From: Ignavibacteriales bacterium UBA1304
Lineage (GTDB): Bacteria > Bacteroidota > Ignavibacteria > Ignavibacteriales > Ignavibacteriaceae
DNA: 31,750 bases
Assembly (NCBI GenBank): GCA_002307295.1
Contig: DBTY01000040.1
Coordinates: 1-31,750, forward strand
Reading direction: 5' to 3'
Shown: piece by piece, positions 8,268 to 17,723 of the stretch
Layout of the letters: each line of letters starts with the position of its first letter
Position numbering within the stretch: the stretch's first letter is position 1
Program-made: the position numbers and the translations under genes
The notes under the pieces: model-generated
Database searches by the model: none
What the model was told of the DNA's origin: nothing
Seen by the model: the letters and a program-made list of their open reading frames with translations, nothing else

Positions 8268-11200
8268 ATGAGTAAAAGTATGCGGGTTTTTCTTTGCGCC
8301 TTTTTTCTTCTTTATTCTGCTAATATATTTTCTCAGTCTAAGTTGGTTTCAAATGTAAAAGGAGTAACGTTCCCGGGGTTTACTGATTCTCCTTACTTTG
8401 ACGAACAAGTCTTAACTTTCAATTTTAATCCGGATGTAAGAATTCATATAAATGTTTCTTCGGCCGCCAGTTTTGCCGCAGATAAGAGAGTAGGAATTGC
8501 TTTATTCGCTCTTCCAAACGGCAATACTATTGAGCAGACTGTCGGTAAAGTTTTAAAAACCGGAGACGACTGGCATTATGATATTCAGCATATAGGGGCG
8601 CAAACACGCTTTCTAAGGGCTCATATAAAGGACTATAACCTTGTAACCGTCTATCTTGAAAGTAAACAGCTTAGCTGGCCTTCATGGCGTTCCAAGTATC
8701 CAAATAATGCCGCAATTATAAAGACTATAATTGATTCGGTTAAAAACATCTTTAAATCTTATAATCCATTTTTAGTATTAACAGGTCACAGCGGAGGCGG
8801 CAGTTTTACATTTGGATATTTAAATGGAGTCTCGGTCATATCAAACGATATAGAAAGGATTTCATTTCTTGACAGCGATTATAATTATGACGATACATAT
8901 GGAAGCAAAATACTAAACTGGCTTCAGACGTCTACTGACCGCTGTCTTAGCGTCATTGCATATAACGACAGTATTGCTCTTTATAACGGGCAACCAGTGG
9001 TAAGCGCTACGGGAGGGACGTGGTATAGAAGTAAAATGATGAAAAATTATCTTTCGAAATATTTTACATTTACGGAAGAAACAGATTCAAATTTTATTAA
9101 GTATACCGCTCTTAACGGAAGAATAAAATTTATACTTAAGCAAAATCCTCTCAGACAAATTCTCCACACTGTTCAGGTTGAGTTAAACGGTTTTATACAG
9201 GGGATGGTTTCGGGAACTGCGCAGGAAGGGAACGGCTATGTTTATTATGGCGGCCGGGCTTATTCTCAATGGGTGCAAAATGAAGTTCCTTTGCCGGCTT
9301 CGCTTACAATTCCTTTAAGGAGCGATAGCGCAAGGACTGGTTCAAAGTTTATGCAGGATGTTATGAATATGACATTTGACCAGCGGGAAAGCGAAATCTA
9401 TAAAGAAATTTCTACAGGCAATATCCCTGATTTTTTGCGGCATTTAAAGAAAATTACTTCAGTTTTTTCGGATGCAAAAGGGGTTAAACATACTTGCATT
9501 TATCAGGTTATGCCCGATTATTTAGCTATTGGTTCTAACGACGATTTTTGTAGAATGCCAATGGGACCGCTGACTGCGCAAAAAATAGCAAATCTTTTTG
9601 GCGCGTCGCTTCCTACAAGCAAATTAGTAGACGATATTTATCTAAACAGCGGACTAAAATTAGCGCCTGTTACTTATACTCCGGTTGGCAACGCTAATGA
9701 ATTAGTCTCAAAATTTGTTGAACATAATCAGGCTATTGAAGCGCAGAGAATAGCCTCCGGGGCGGAGCTGGGAGTTTTGGTAGGCGGAATAAAAAAAGAT
9801 GTTGTTATCAGCAATTTAATAACTGATCTCACGCGGCCAAATCATGTTGTTATTTATGGATGGCATCAGCTTAACGGCAGCCCTATCCAGCCTTTGACAA
9901 ATATACATATTAATACTTATGTCGATTACAGCCATGGCATACGGTTGATGAATAAAGAGATGTTAATTGACAGCGCAGTTAAAAATATTACCGCAGTGTT
10001 GGCGGATGTAAATATGTATAAAGTTCTTAGTTCTGAATCTTCTCCAATGACTCAGCCAAGTTATTTTGCAGATGCAAGCGCTCCTTCAGTTCCAAAATCA
10101 TTTGGCGTAAAATCAAGCGGAGCCAACTCGTTAAAAATCATAGTAAAACCGGATACAATGGCGTCAAATTATACGGCCTATGTTAGCGGCGACGGAATAA
10201 CTTTTACGGATACGCTTGTTTTACTTTCCGGTAATTTACTGCTTAACAATTTAACAAATAATAAAATATACTATATCAAAATTGCGGCCGGCAATGCGGC
10301 AGGTTATTCGGCTCCTTCAGAAACGCTTGCGGGAATTCCTTCCGGAGTAAACCAGACCATAATAGTAAACGGGTTTGACAGAGCTTCGGCAGGCAATACT
10401 TACAATTTTATTCGTATGCATGCGCCTGCAATAGTTAACAGCCCGATTAAGAATTTTGATTCCGCAACGAATGACGCTATAACAGACGGATTGTTTTTGC
10501 TAAACGATTATACTATTGCCGATTATATTTTGGGCGACGAAAGTACCGCTGATGAAACATTTAGCTCCGCCGAGCAAATAAAAATTAAAAATTTTTTAGA
10601 TAATGGGAAATGTCTTTTTGTTTCAGGGAGCGAAATAGCCTGGGATCTCGATAGTCAGGGCTCCGCTTCTGATAAAGCTTTTATCTGGAACTATCTTAAA
10701 ACCAAGTACGTTGCGGACGCTCCTTTAGGCGTTTCGGATAAGTATTATTCAGCTGAAGGAATAACTAATAATTCTCCTTTTAACGGAATTCCTAACATAA
10801 CATTTGATAATGGAACTCATGGTGCATTTGACGTTAAATGGCCTGACGCTATAAAAGGGACGGCGGGCGGAACCGGATTTCTAAAATACTCCGGCGTGGA
10901 TACAAGCAATGGATATGCGGGAGTATTTTATAATGGTAAATTTAATAGCAGCCTGGCTGGTAAAGTCGTTTTGATCAGCTTTCCGTTTGAAACAATTTAT
11001 CCGGAAAAATCGCGTAATGATTTGATGAACAGAATATCAGATTTTTTTGGCTATACTGCGAATTCGCAAAACGATAAACCCATTAGATTCGATTATCAGT
11101 TATATCAGAATTACCCCAATCCATTTAATCCCGCTACAAAAATCCGATTTCAAATTGCCGCCTTAAATAAAGTATCGTTAAAAGTATATGACGTTCTTGG

Positions 11201-11357
11201 CAGGGAAGTAGCGGTATTAGTTGATGCAGAAAAACCGGCAGGCAATTACGAAGTTAATTTTCCTGCGAATAACCGGAGTATTTCAAGCGGCGTGTATTTT
11301 TACCGTTTGGTTGCCGGCAGTTTTGTATCGGCTAAAGAAATGGTTTTTGTTAAGTAA
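8268..11357 (+). CDS. Large T9SS-exported protein with lipase-like motif, FN3 and GATase-like modules
   Basis: This 1029-residue protein starts with a Sec signal peptide (1-23, ending NIFSQS). Residues about 25-300 resemble an alpha/beta-hydrolase-like region with a nucleophile-elbow motif GHSGGG (S175) after a hydrophobic strand. Residues about 400-575 form a conserved-looking segment (DYLAIGSNDDF, PLTAQKIANLFG, YVDYSHGIRLM) that I recall from uncharacterised secreted proteins of other bacteria, without known function. Residues about 605-690 are a fibronectin type III domain. Residues about 697-930 (IIVNGFDR, YILGDEST, FLDNGKCLFVSGSEI) resemble the glutamine-amidotransferase/DJ-1-like module often found in Bacteroidota secreted proteins. 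Residues 943-1029 are a type A T9SS sorting domain (NYPNPFNPATKIRF to AKEMVFVK). It is a probable secreted hydrolase; the substrate is unknown. Confidence 0.8.
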   Translation: MSKSMRVFLCAFFLLYSANIFSQSKLVSNVKGVTFPGFTDSPYFDEQVLTFNFNPDVRIHINVSSAASFAADKRVGIALFALPNGNTIEQTVGKVLKTGDDWHYDIQHIGAQTRFLRAHIKDYNLVTVYLESKQLSWPSWRSKYPNNAAIIKTIIDSVKNIFKSYNPFLVLTGHSGGGSFTFGYLNGVSVISNDIERISFLDSDYNYDDTYGSKILNWLQTSTDRCLSVIAYNDSIALYNGQPVVSATGGTWYRSKMMKNYLSKYFTFTEETDSNFIKYTALNGRIKFILKQNPLRQILHTVQVELNGFIQGMVSGTAQEGNGYVYYGGRAYSQWVQNEVPLPASLTIPLRSDSARTGSKFMQDVMNMTFDQRESEIYKEISTGNIPDFLRHLKKITSVFSDAKGVKHTCIYQVMPDYLAIGSNDDFCRMPMGPLTAQKIANLFGASLPTSKLVDDIYLNSGLKLAPVTYTPVGNANELVSKFVEHNQAIEAQRIASGAELGVLVGGIKKDVVISNLITDLTRPNHVVIYGWHQLNGSPIQPLTNIHINTYVDYSHGIRLMNKEMLIDSAVKNITAVLADVNMYKVLSSESSPMTQPSYFADASAPSVPKSFGVKSSGANSLKIIVKPDTMASNYTAYVSGDGITFTDTLVLLSGNLLLNNLTNNKIYYIKIAAGNAAGYSAPSETLAGIPSGVNQTIIVNGFDRASAGNTYNFIRMHAPAIVNSPIKNFDSATNDAITDGLFLLNDYTIADYILGDESTADETFSSAEQIKIKNFLDNGKCLFVSGSEIAWDLDSQGSASDKAFIWNYLKTKYVADAPLGVSDKYYSAEGITNNSPFNGIPNITFDNGTHGAFDVKWPDAIKGTAGGTGFLKYSGVDTSNGYAGVFYNGKFNSSLAGKVVLISFPFETIYPEKSRNDLMNRISDFFGYTANSQNDKPIRFDYQLYQNYPNPFNPATKIRFQIAALNKVSLKVYDVLGREVAVLVDAEKPAGNYEVNFPANNRSISSGVYFYRLVAGSFVSAKEMVFVK

Positions 11358-11827
11358 GTCTTACTTATTACTGCATTTTAATAAATTGGGCGGTTCCTTT
11401 TATTTCCTTCTTCCTTTTTAATGCTGCTTTACAAAATAAACTAAATGTTTCTTCAAATATGCATTTCCGTTATTTTTATTCAACAGTAAATGAATTAAAT
11501 TATGGGATAATCAGCCGTATTCAAATTTTATTATGGGTAAATTAAAAATATGTTTATTTTGTTCGATAATAACGCAAAAGATATTCTGCATATATAGTAT
11601 GAAGCGGATAACTTAGCATTAAGACAAAAACGGGAAAAATAAGGCTATGGAAGAATAATATTTCTCTATGCCGAAGTTAAGTAAAGAATTTAATTTATGA
11701 ATAAACAAAAAACAAAACTGAAAATTAATTTCAGAAAAAAAACGAATTTGAACCTATATAAAACAATTTATACGCCCTGTTCAATTTATAAAATATTAAA
11801 TAATATTTTGATTTTGGAGCGGATAAA
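11358..11827. other. AT-rich intergenic region, no gene seen
   Basis: This 470-bp spacer lies between the two giant secreted-protein genes. Directly at the upstream stop codon there is a short hairpin, TAAGTAA (11351-11357) and TTACTTA (11361-11367), without a T-run. CTGAAA (11718-11723) is inverted as TTTCAG (11729-11734). GGAGCGG precedes the next ATG. I found no credible small gene and no strong promoter. Confidence 0.5.
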
Positions 11828-14800
11828 ATGAAAAGATTTTTGTGGCTTATAATTTTATTATTTTCTTATACAGTAGTTTCTTATGGTCAGGCTAGTCCGC
11901 CGCCTGTGCCTACGTTAATCAGCCCGGCACATGGGGCTACCGGCGTATCAGTTACTCCAACGCTTGTTTGGTCTTCATCAAAAGGCGCAGTTACATATAC
12001 TGTGCAGATGTCTACCGCATTAACATTTTCTCCATTAACGCTTAATACGTCAGGAATAACGGATACAAGCTATAAGGTTACGGGATTAGGATATGGAACG
12101 CAATACTACTGGCGGGTTTTAGCGTTTAACAGCGATGGCGTTAGTTCTGTAAGCGGTTCTAAAAGTTTTCAGACGTTGATAGGCCCTCCGCCTGTTCCGC
12201 AGCTTGTAAGCCCTGCAACCGATTCCATTGAAGCTCCCTTGAATTTAACTCTGAATTGGAACGCTTCGTTTGGCGCAACGTCGTACAGTTTACAGGTTTC
12301 TACAAATCCGGGTTTTACTACAACTCTTGTTAATCAGACTAATCTAACAGCTACTTCATATTCTTTAACAGGGTTATCGATAGGGACTATATATTATTGG
12401 CGAGTAAACGCGACTAGTCCAAATGGAACAAGCGTTTATTCAACTGCGAATAAATTTACAACTGTATTAATGATCCCGGCAGTTCCGGTTCTTTTAAGTC
12501 CTGCCGATAGCGCTTTGAATGTGTCTTTGAGTCCAACGTTTACATGGACTCCTTCAAGTACAGCGGCGTCGTATAATTTGCAGGTCTCAACAAAATTAGA
12601 TTTTTCAACTATAGCTATAAGTAAAACAGGTTTAACGACGGCTGCATGCAGCCTGACGGGGTTAAGTACAAGCACGTTATATTATTGGCGGGTAAACGCC
12701 GTTAATACTTATGGCGCAAGCGCATATTCAAGCGTTAGAAAAATAGTTACTGTTCCGCCTGCTCCTGCGGCTCCGGTTTTGTCTTCGCCAGCCGATGGGG
12801 CTGTTGATGCGGCTATTAATCCAGTGTTAGTTTGGAATGCGTCTACAGGAGCTGATTCATATACGCTTCAGGTGTCGCTGACTGCAACATTTGCTTCATA
12901 TGTATTTAACCAGAGCGGTATAACTAATTTAAGCGATACGCTAATAGGCCTACAGGGGCTGACGACTTATTATTGGCGCGTAAGCGCTACAAATGTAGGG
13001 GGAGTAAGCGCTTTTTCTACAGCAAGAAGTTTTAAAACTAAAGTTGGACCTCCGGCAATACCTATTGTCGTTAGTCCTTCAGACGGTTCTTTATTAATTC
13101 CAACCACAGTTCCTTTGGTTTGGAGAAAATCAACGGCGGCAATAAGTTATTTTGTGCAGGTTTCTACGCAGCCTGATTTCTCGTCTGTTTTTATAAATCA
13201 GATTAATATAACTGATACTACGTTTTTAATTTCAAATCTGGCAAACGGAGTTCAATATTATTGGAGAGTTGGAGCATATAATGCCAACGGAGTGAGCAAT
13301 TATTCTGCGGCTACAAAATTTACTACTGCGTCTATAACAATTCCTGCGCCTACATTGATTTATCCTGCAAATGGCGCTACAGACGTTCCTATTAGCGCTT
13401 CATTCTCGTGGAATAGCTGTACATATGCGGAGTCATACAGTATTCAGGCATCATTAAGTTCCGATTTTAGCAATCCGGTATTTTCACAATCCGGCTTAAC
13501 TGTTACGTATGTGCCTTTAACTGGGCTGCAGAACAACACTACATATTATTGGCGCGTAATTGCCGCAGGGCAGGGGCTTGTAAGTTTGTATTCGGTGGTT
13601 GATAGTTTTAAAACTATTATTGCTGTTCCTGACGCTCCAGCGCTTTTAACTCCTGCAGATAATACGACTGGAGTTTTGCCAAGCTCAAATTTAGTCTGGC
13701 GTTCATCTGCGCGGGCGGCTTCATATATTGTGCAAATAGCTTTGAGCCCTGATTTTACCGCGTTTGTAGTTAATAAATCCAACGTTACCGATACCGTCTA
13801 CAGCATTGCAAGTTTAGACGCCAACATAAAATATTATTGGAGGATTGCGGCTTATAATAGCGGAGGCATAGGTAGTTTTTCTGCTATCAGGAGTTTTAAA
13901 ACTCTGATAAATTTACCTGGAACGCCGACTCTAGAACTACCTATTAATAAAGCTCTTGACGTATCCGCCAACCCTGTCTTAAGCTGGGATGCGGCTTCAA
14001 GCGCAGAATCGTATACGCTGCAGGTATCCCTTAAAAGCGATTTTTCAAGTTTTGTAATTAATCAAACGGGTATAACAACAACGTCGTATACTGCAACAGG
14101 TTTGTTAAACAGTACCGTGTATTATTGGAGAGCAGCTGCTGTTAACAGCAGGGCGACTAGCGCTTATTCTTCCGTATTTAGTTTTAGTACTATTATTAGC
14201 GCGCCGGACGCGCCGATATTAGTTAGTCCGCTTGATAATAGTAAAGAAGTTTTTATTGGTTCTACGCTCGTCTGGAGGAAGTCTGCAAGGGCGGATAGTT
14301 ATAATTTGCAGGTGTCTAAATCTCAGGACTTCAGTACTTTTGTTATTAATCAAAGCAAGATAACTGATACGGCTTTAGTAATGACTAATATTGTCAACAA
14401 CACAAAATATTACTGGCGAGTTAGCGCGATTAATGTTTCCGGCACAAGCAGTTATAACGAAATCCGAAGTTTTACTACGCGCACTCTTTTCAATATAAAG
14501 GGAATAGTTTGTTACGATAATAAATCCGCTTCTCCACTCAAAAATGTTAAGATGCAATTGACGTCAATTGTGTCTAAGATTCCATATAACGCAGTTACCG
14601 ATTCAACCGGAGCTTATGCGTTTGCTTTATTTCCAGTGGGTAAATATATTTTATCGGCGTCAAAAACGGACGGATGGGGGGGCGTAAACTCAAGCGACGC
14701 GTTGCTTGCAGGAAAATATTTTAACGGTCTTGATAGCTTGGACGAAATACAAATGAATGCGGCAGACGTTGATAATAGCGGTCTTATTAATTATGCGGAC

Positions 14801-15730
14801 GCTCTGATGATTCTTAACCGATATCTTGGAATAGTAAATTCATTTAGTAATAATAAAACTGACTGGGTATTTAAAAACTATCAGTCGGCCTCAATTAAGA
14901 ATGTGCCATATTCGCTGGCTGTAACTTATCCTGATACAGTTACAATAACTGATACTGATTTAGCGTTTAGCTTTAAAGCGTTATGCACGGGCGATATAAA
15001 TAAATCGTATAATCTTTCCGGACTTTCCAAGAGCGCCGCCTCCGGTATGCTGGCTAAAGGCGTTAGCGGTATTTCTACAGACGGAATAATTGAAATACCT
15101 GTCTCTTTGGATAGAGACGTTGAGCTTGGCTCGGCTTCTTTAAAATTTAATTATCCTGAAGAATCGCTAAAATTTGTCGGTATAAAATACAACGGAGCTA
15201 TTAAAGGCGCGGCAATAAAAGCTGAAAAGGGGAGCATAGTAATTGGCTGGGCTAATATTGGCGGCAGAGACGGCGTAAAAATTGAAAACGGTTCCGCTTT
15301 GGTTACTCTTGAATTTCAATTAGCCGCTAAAGCAAACATAGATAAATGCGCTAAATTGACGCTTGATAACGAAAGCGAAATAACCGATATGAACGGCAAA
15401 GACCTGACGGCTAATTTTATTGCGCCGGAAATAAAAGCGGAAATTCCAGAGGTTTATCATATAAGCCAGAATTATCCAAATCCTTTTAATCCAAGCACGA
15501 TAATTAAATATTCCATGCCGGTAAAGAGCGAAGTAAGAATAAGAGTATTCAACATCTTAGGCAGTCAGGTAAAAGAATTAGTTAACGGAGTAATAGAAAG
15601 CGGTTACCACGAAGCGGTTTTTAACGGATCTGATTTAGCTTCCGGCGTATATCTCTATTCAATTGAAGCGAGATCGCTTGAAAGCGGAAAAATGTTCCGT
15701 CAGGTTAAAAAAATGGTTTTGATGAAATGA
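11828..15730 (+). CDS. T9SS-exported nine-FN3 protein with dockerin-like and cohesin-like modules
   Basis: This 1300-residue protein has a Sec signal peptide (1-21, ending SYGQA). Nine fibronectin type III repeats of about 95 residues fill residues 24-885, each opening with P-x-x-P-x-L-x-S-P and holding LQVS and YYWRV strands. A carboxypeptidase-regulatory-like module follows (about 886-945, IKGIVCYDNK, DSTGAYAF). Then comes a dockerin-like segment (about 948-1003) with GGVNSSDALLAGKYF and the calcium-loop form ADVDNSGLINYADALMILNRYLG (key residues D, D, S-G, N, D). A cohesin-like beta domain covers about 1080-1200 (EIPVSLDRDVELGSASLKF), and a type A T9SS domain ends the protein (1208-1300, NYPNPFNPSTIIKYS). 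It is most likely a surface adhesin or scaffold; no catalytic site was seen. It lies 470 bp after the previous gene, so it is probably transcribed independently. Confidence 0.88.
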   Translation: MKRFLWLIILLFSYTVVSYGQASPPPVPTLISPAHGATGVSVTPTLVWSSSKGAVTYTVQMSTALTFSPLTLNTSGITDTSYKVTGLGYGTQYYWRVLAFNSDGVSSVSGSKSFQTLIGPPPVPQLVSPATDSIEAPLNLTLNWNASFGATSYSLQVSTNPGFTTTLVNQTNLTATSYSLTGLSIGTIYYWRVNATSPNGTSVYSTANKFTTVLMIPAVPVLLSPADSALNVSLSPTFTWTPSSTAASYNLQVSTKLDFSTIAISKTGLTTAACSLTGLSTSTLYYWRVNAVNTYGASAYSSVRKIVTVPPAPAAPVLSSPADGAVDAAINPVLVWNASTGADSYTLQVSLTATFASYVFNQSGITNLSDTLIGLQGLTTYYWRVSATNVGGVSAFSTARSFKTKVGPPAIPIVVSPSDGSLLIPTTVPLVWRKSTAAISYFVQVSTQPDFSSVFINQINITDTTFLISNLANGVQYYWRVGAYNANGVSNYSAATKFTTASITIPAPTLIYPANGATDVPISASFSWNSCTYAESYSIQASLSSDFSNPVFSQSGLTVTYVPLTGLQNNTTYYWRVIAAGQGLVSLYSVVDSFKTIIAVPDAPALLTPADNTTGVLPSSNLVWRSSARAASYIVQIALSPDFTAFVVNKSNVTDTVYSIASLDANIKYYWRIAAYNSGGIGSFSAIRSFKTLINLPGTPTLELPINKALDVSANPVLSWDAASSAESYTLQVSLKSDFSSFVINQTGITTTSYTATGLLNSTVYYWRAAAVNSRATSAYSSVFSFSTIISAPDAPILVSPLDNSKEVFIGSTLVWRKSARADSYNLQVSKSQDFSTFVINQSKITDTALVMTNIVNNTKYYWRVSAINVSGTSSYNEIRSFTTRTLFNIKGIVCYDNKSASPLKNVKMQLTSIVSKIPYNAVTDSTGAYAFALFPVGKYILSASKTDGWGGVNSSDALLAGKYFNGLDSLDEIQMNAADVDNSGLINYADALMILNRYLGIVNSFSNNKTDWVFKNYQSASIKNVPYSLAVTYPDTVTITDTDLAFSFKALCTGDINKSYNLSGLSKSAASGMLAKGVSGISTDGIIEIPVSLDRDVELGSASLKFNYPEESLKFVGIKYNGAIKGAAIKAEKGSIVIGWANIGGRDGVKIENGSALVTLEFQLAAKANIDKCAKLTLDNESEITDMNGKDLTANFIAPEIKAEIPEVYHISQNYPNPFNPSTIIKYSMPVKSEVRIRVFNILGSQVKELVNGVIESGYHEAVFNGSDLASGVYLYSIEARSLESGKMFRQVKKMVLMK
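12000..14480 (+). repeat. Tandem FN3-coding repeats
   Basis: Nine units of roughly 285 bp encode the FN3 array. Phrases such as ta(t/c)tattggcgngtaa (YYWRV) recur once per unit, for example near 12393, 12679, 12967, 13544 and 14408. The repeats have diverged at DNA level, so they look old rather than newly amplified. Confidence 0.75.
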
Positions 15731-16280
15731 GCGAATAACTTGCACATTTTACCAAACAAAACTGCCAAACGTATTCTTACAGATGCATTGCAAGTTTCAC
15801 TGCTATGCATCTGAGCAATATTAACAAAAAATAATTTGCATTTCATTTTTTTTTTTTTTTAATATTTATAATCATAAAATGATATATCTAATGTCGTTTT
15901 ATGTTCTTAACGCAGGGAGAAGTTACTGCGCTTTAATTTGTGGGATATAGTTCCTTTTTATTGGAAGCTAAAAATTAAAGTCATGGGAGTATGTATGTTA
16001 GTGAAATTGTACTTGTTGTCCTCTTCTATAATAGAAACGCCTTTATCCACGCATGCGGGGAGACGCCTCAATTATTTTATCCAAAAACAAAGATTAAAAT
16101 CAAAGCATTAGTTTTTATAACAGCGTAGCTATAAAAAACAATCAAGTGTTTTTTAAATAAGTTTACTTTTAAAAAAGGCGCATATGTGCGTTAATTGGCA
16201 ATTAATAGGTTTACTGCTGTAAATAATGGTAGAGCTGTTTTTATGGAAAGCTGTATTTAACTTATCAGGAAAATTTAATT
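15731..16280. other. Intergenic region with hairpins and a 15-T tract
   Basis: This 550-bp spacer holds several inverted repeats: AGATGCAT (15781-15788) with ATGCATCT (15805-15812); CGCAG (15911-15915) with CTGCG (15926-15930); the odd palindrome TTCTATAATAGAA (16024-16036); and TTTTTATA (16112-16119) with TATAAAAA (16130-16137). A run of 15 T residues covers 15846-15860. One of the hairpins may end transcription of the 1300-residue gene, although none is directly followed by the T-run. A 38-codon frame at 15995-16111 is discussed under findings. Confidence 0.5.
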
Positions 16281-17642
16281 ATGAATAATATAAAACGCAG
16301 TTATCTAATTAGCAAAATAGAGACAATTATATTTGTTCTGTTTGTCTTCATGTCTTTTAGCGCATGCAGTACGTCAGTTGATAGTCTCGATAACAACGCA
16401 ACTGAATTAGTTGCAAATGCAGGCGGAGGCCAAGTTGCGTATGTGGGTAGTTATGCCGTCTTTGATGCTTCAAAAAGCAAAATTCCTTCTACTGAAAAAA
16501 TAAGTCTTATTGAATGGCTACAGGACTCCAATAATCCGGAAGCAATATATTCTTATTCGACATCTTTTTTGTCTGATAACTATAAAGCAGGTTTTCAAAA
16601 GGAAGGGACGTATAAATTCACGCTTAAAATAACATGCCAAAGTGGAAGCGTTAGCGTCGATAGTTTTACTGTAATTGTAAATAAAAGACAGCAAAGCCTT
16701 ATTGAAGACGCAAACCTTGAGATATATATACGGAGTATTTTAAACTATCAAACTGGCGCTCTTACAAACGAAAAGTTACAATTAATAGATACTTTAGTTA
16801 CATATAATATGTGCCTAAAGAACAAAGTGATAAGTCTAAAGGGTATTGAAAACTGTACAAATTTAAAATATCTCTCATTAGGATTGCAAAGCATAGTTGA
16901 TTTGCAACCTTTATCAAACCTAATAAAGTTGAAATATCTTGATTTAGATCAAAATCGAACGATTATCGACATTACTCCAATATATAACCTTATAAATTTA
17001 AAAACGCTTGATATATCTGCTAATCCAATTAAGGATATAAACGGAATGAATAAACTAATAAATCTTGAAAAATTGGACATCTTAGTAACTCAAGTTACCG
17101 ATATAAGTTCATTAAGCGGTTTGGTTAATCTTAAATATTTAGCGTTTGGAGATGGTCTGGTAAATATCAATAATATTGAGGCTTTAATAAACCTTACAAA
17201 ATTAACTCATTTATGGGCAAGCGGTTGTGGTGTTACGGATATAACCTCTTTGGCAAATTTAACTGAACTTAACGACGCTCTATGTCTGGAATTTAATAAA
17301 ATTACGGGAATATCAGCTGTTTCTAAAATGACAAAATTAATCCGTTTATATATTGCTTTTAATCAGATAACGAATATAAGCGGCATAAAGAATCTTGAAA
17401 GTCTTGATTATCTTGAAGCGAACGATAATCAAATAACAGATATAAGCGAATTGCAATATCTTTCAAAAATTCATTATATAGCGCTTTCAAGAAATAAAAT
17501 AGTAGATATAAAGCCATTAGTAGACAATCCGAATTTGAATAGCGGCGTAACTTTATATTTAACCGAGAACCCGTTAAATGATAAATCGATAAACGAATAT
17601 ATTCCGGCTTTAGTAAAAAGAGGAGTGTCGGTTTATAAATAA
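16281..17642 (+). CDS. Leucine-rich-repeat lipoprotein, copy 1
   Basis: This 453-residue protein has a lipoprotein signal with Cys29 (SFSAC-STS), so it is probably lipid-anchored at the outer or inner membrane. Residues about 40-135 form a PKD/Ig-like domain (LVANAGGGQVAYVGS, then KFTLKITCQSGSV). From about residue 145 on there are roughly eleven 22-residue leucine-rich repeats of the internalin/SDS22 kind (LKYLDLDQN, ITPIYNLINLKTLDISANPIKDI, NQITDI). Such repeats usually bind proteins. It is a paralogue of the next gene, 70 bp downstream; the two share nearly identical signal regions and last repeats but differ more in the middle. The start gives a longer N-terminus than in copy 2, so the true start is slightly uncertain. 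The ligand is unknown. Confidence 0.85.
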   Translation: MNNIKRSYLISKIETIIFVLFVFMSFSACSTSVDSLDNNATELVANAGGGQVAYVGSYAVFDASKSKIPSTEKISLIEWLQDSNNPEAIYSYSTSFLSDNYKAGFQKEGTYKFTLKITCQSGSVSVDSFTVIVNKRQQSLIEDANLEIYIRSILNYQTGALTNEKLQLIDTLVTYNMCLKNKVISLKGIENCTNLKYLSLGLQSIVDLQPLSNLIKLKYLDLDQNRTIIDITPIYNLINLKTLDISANPIKDINGMNKLINLEKLDILVTQVTDISSLSGLVNLKYLAFGDGLVNINNIEALINLTKLTHLWASGCGVTDITSLANLTELNDALCLEFNKITGISAVSKMTKLIRLYIAFNQITNISGIKNLESLDYLEANDNQITDISELQYLSKIHYIALSRNKIVDIKPLVDNPNLNSGVTLYLTENPLNDKSINEYIPALVKRGVSVYK

Positions 17643-17667
17643 TGATTTTAGATAATTATAGAACAAT

Positions 17668-17723
17668 TCTGCAATAAGCGGAAAAATTAATAAAAAACAG
17701 TGGAGAAAAGTAATGAAAAAGCG
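17668..17723 (+). repeat. Duplicated 5' leader, copy A
   Basis: These 56 bases match 19079-19134 with five differences and end a few codons into each gene. They hold a small hairpin (TCTGC with GCGGA around AATAA) and the ribosome site GTGGAG. The second copy reads TCTGC with GCAGA, so the stem is kept with a G-T wobble here. Confidence 0.8.
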
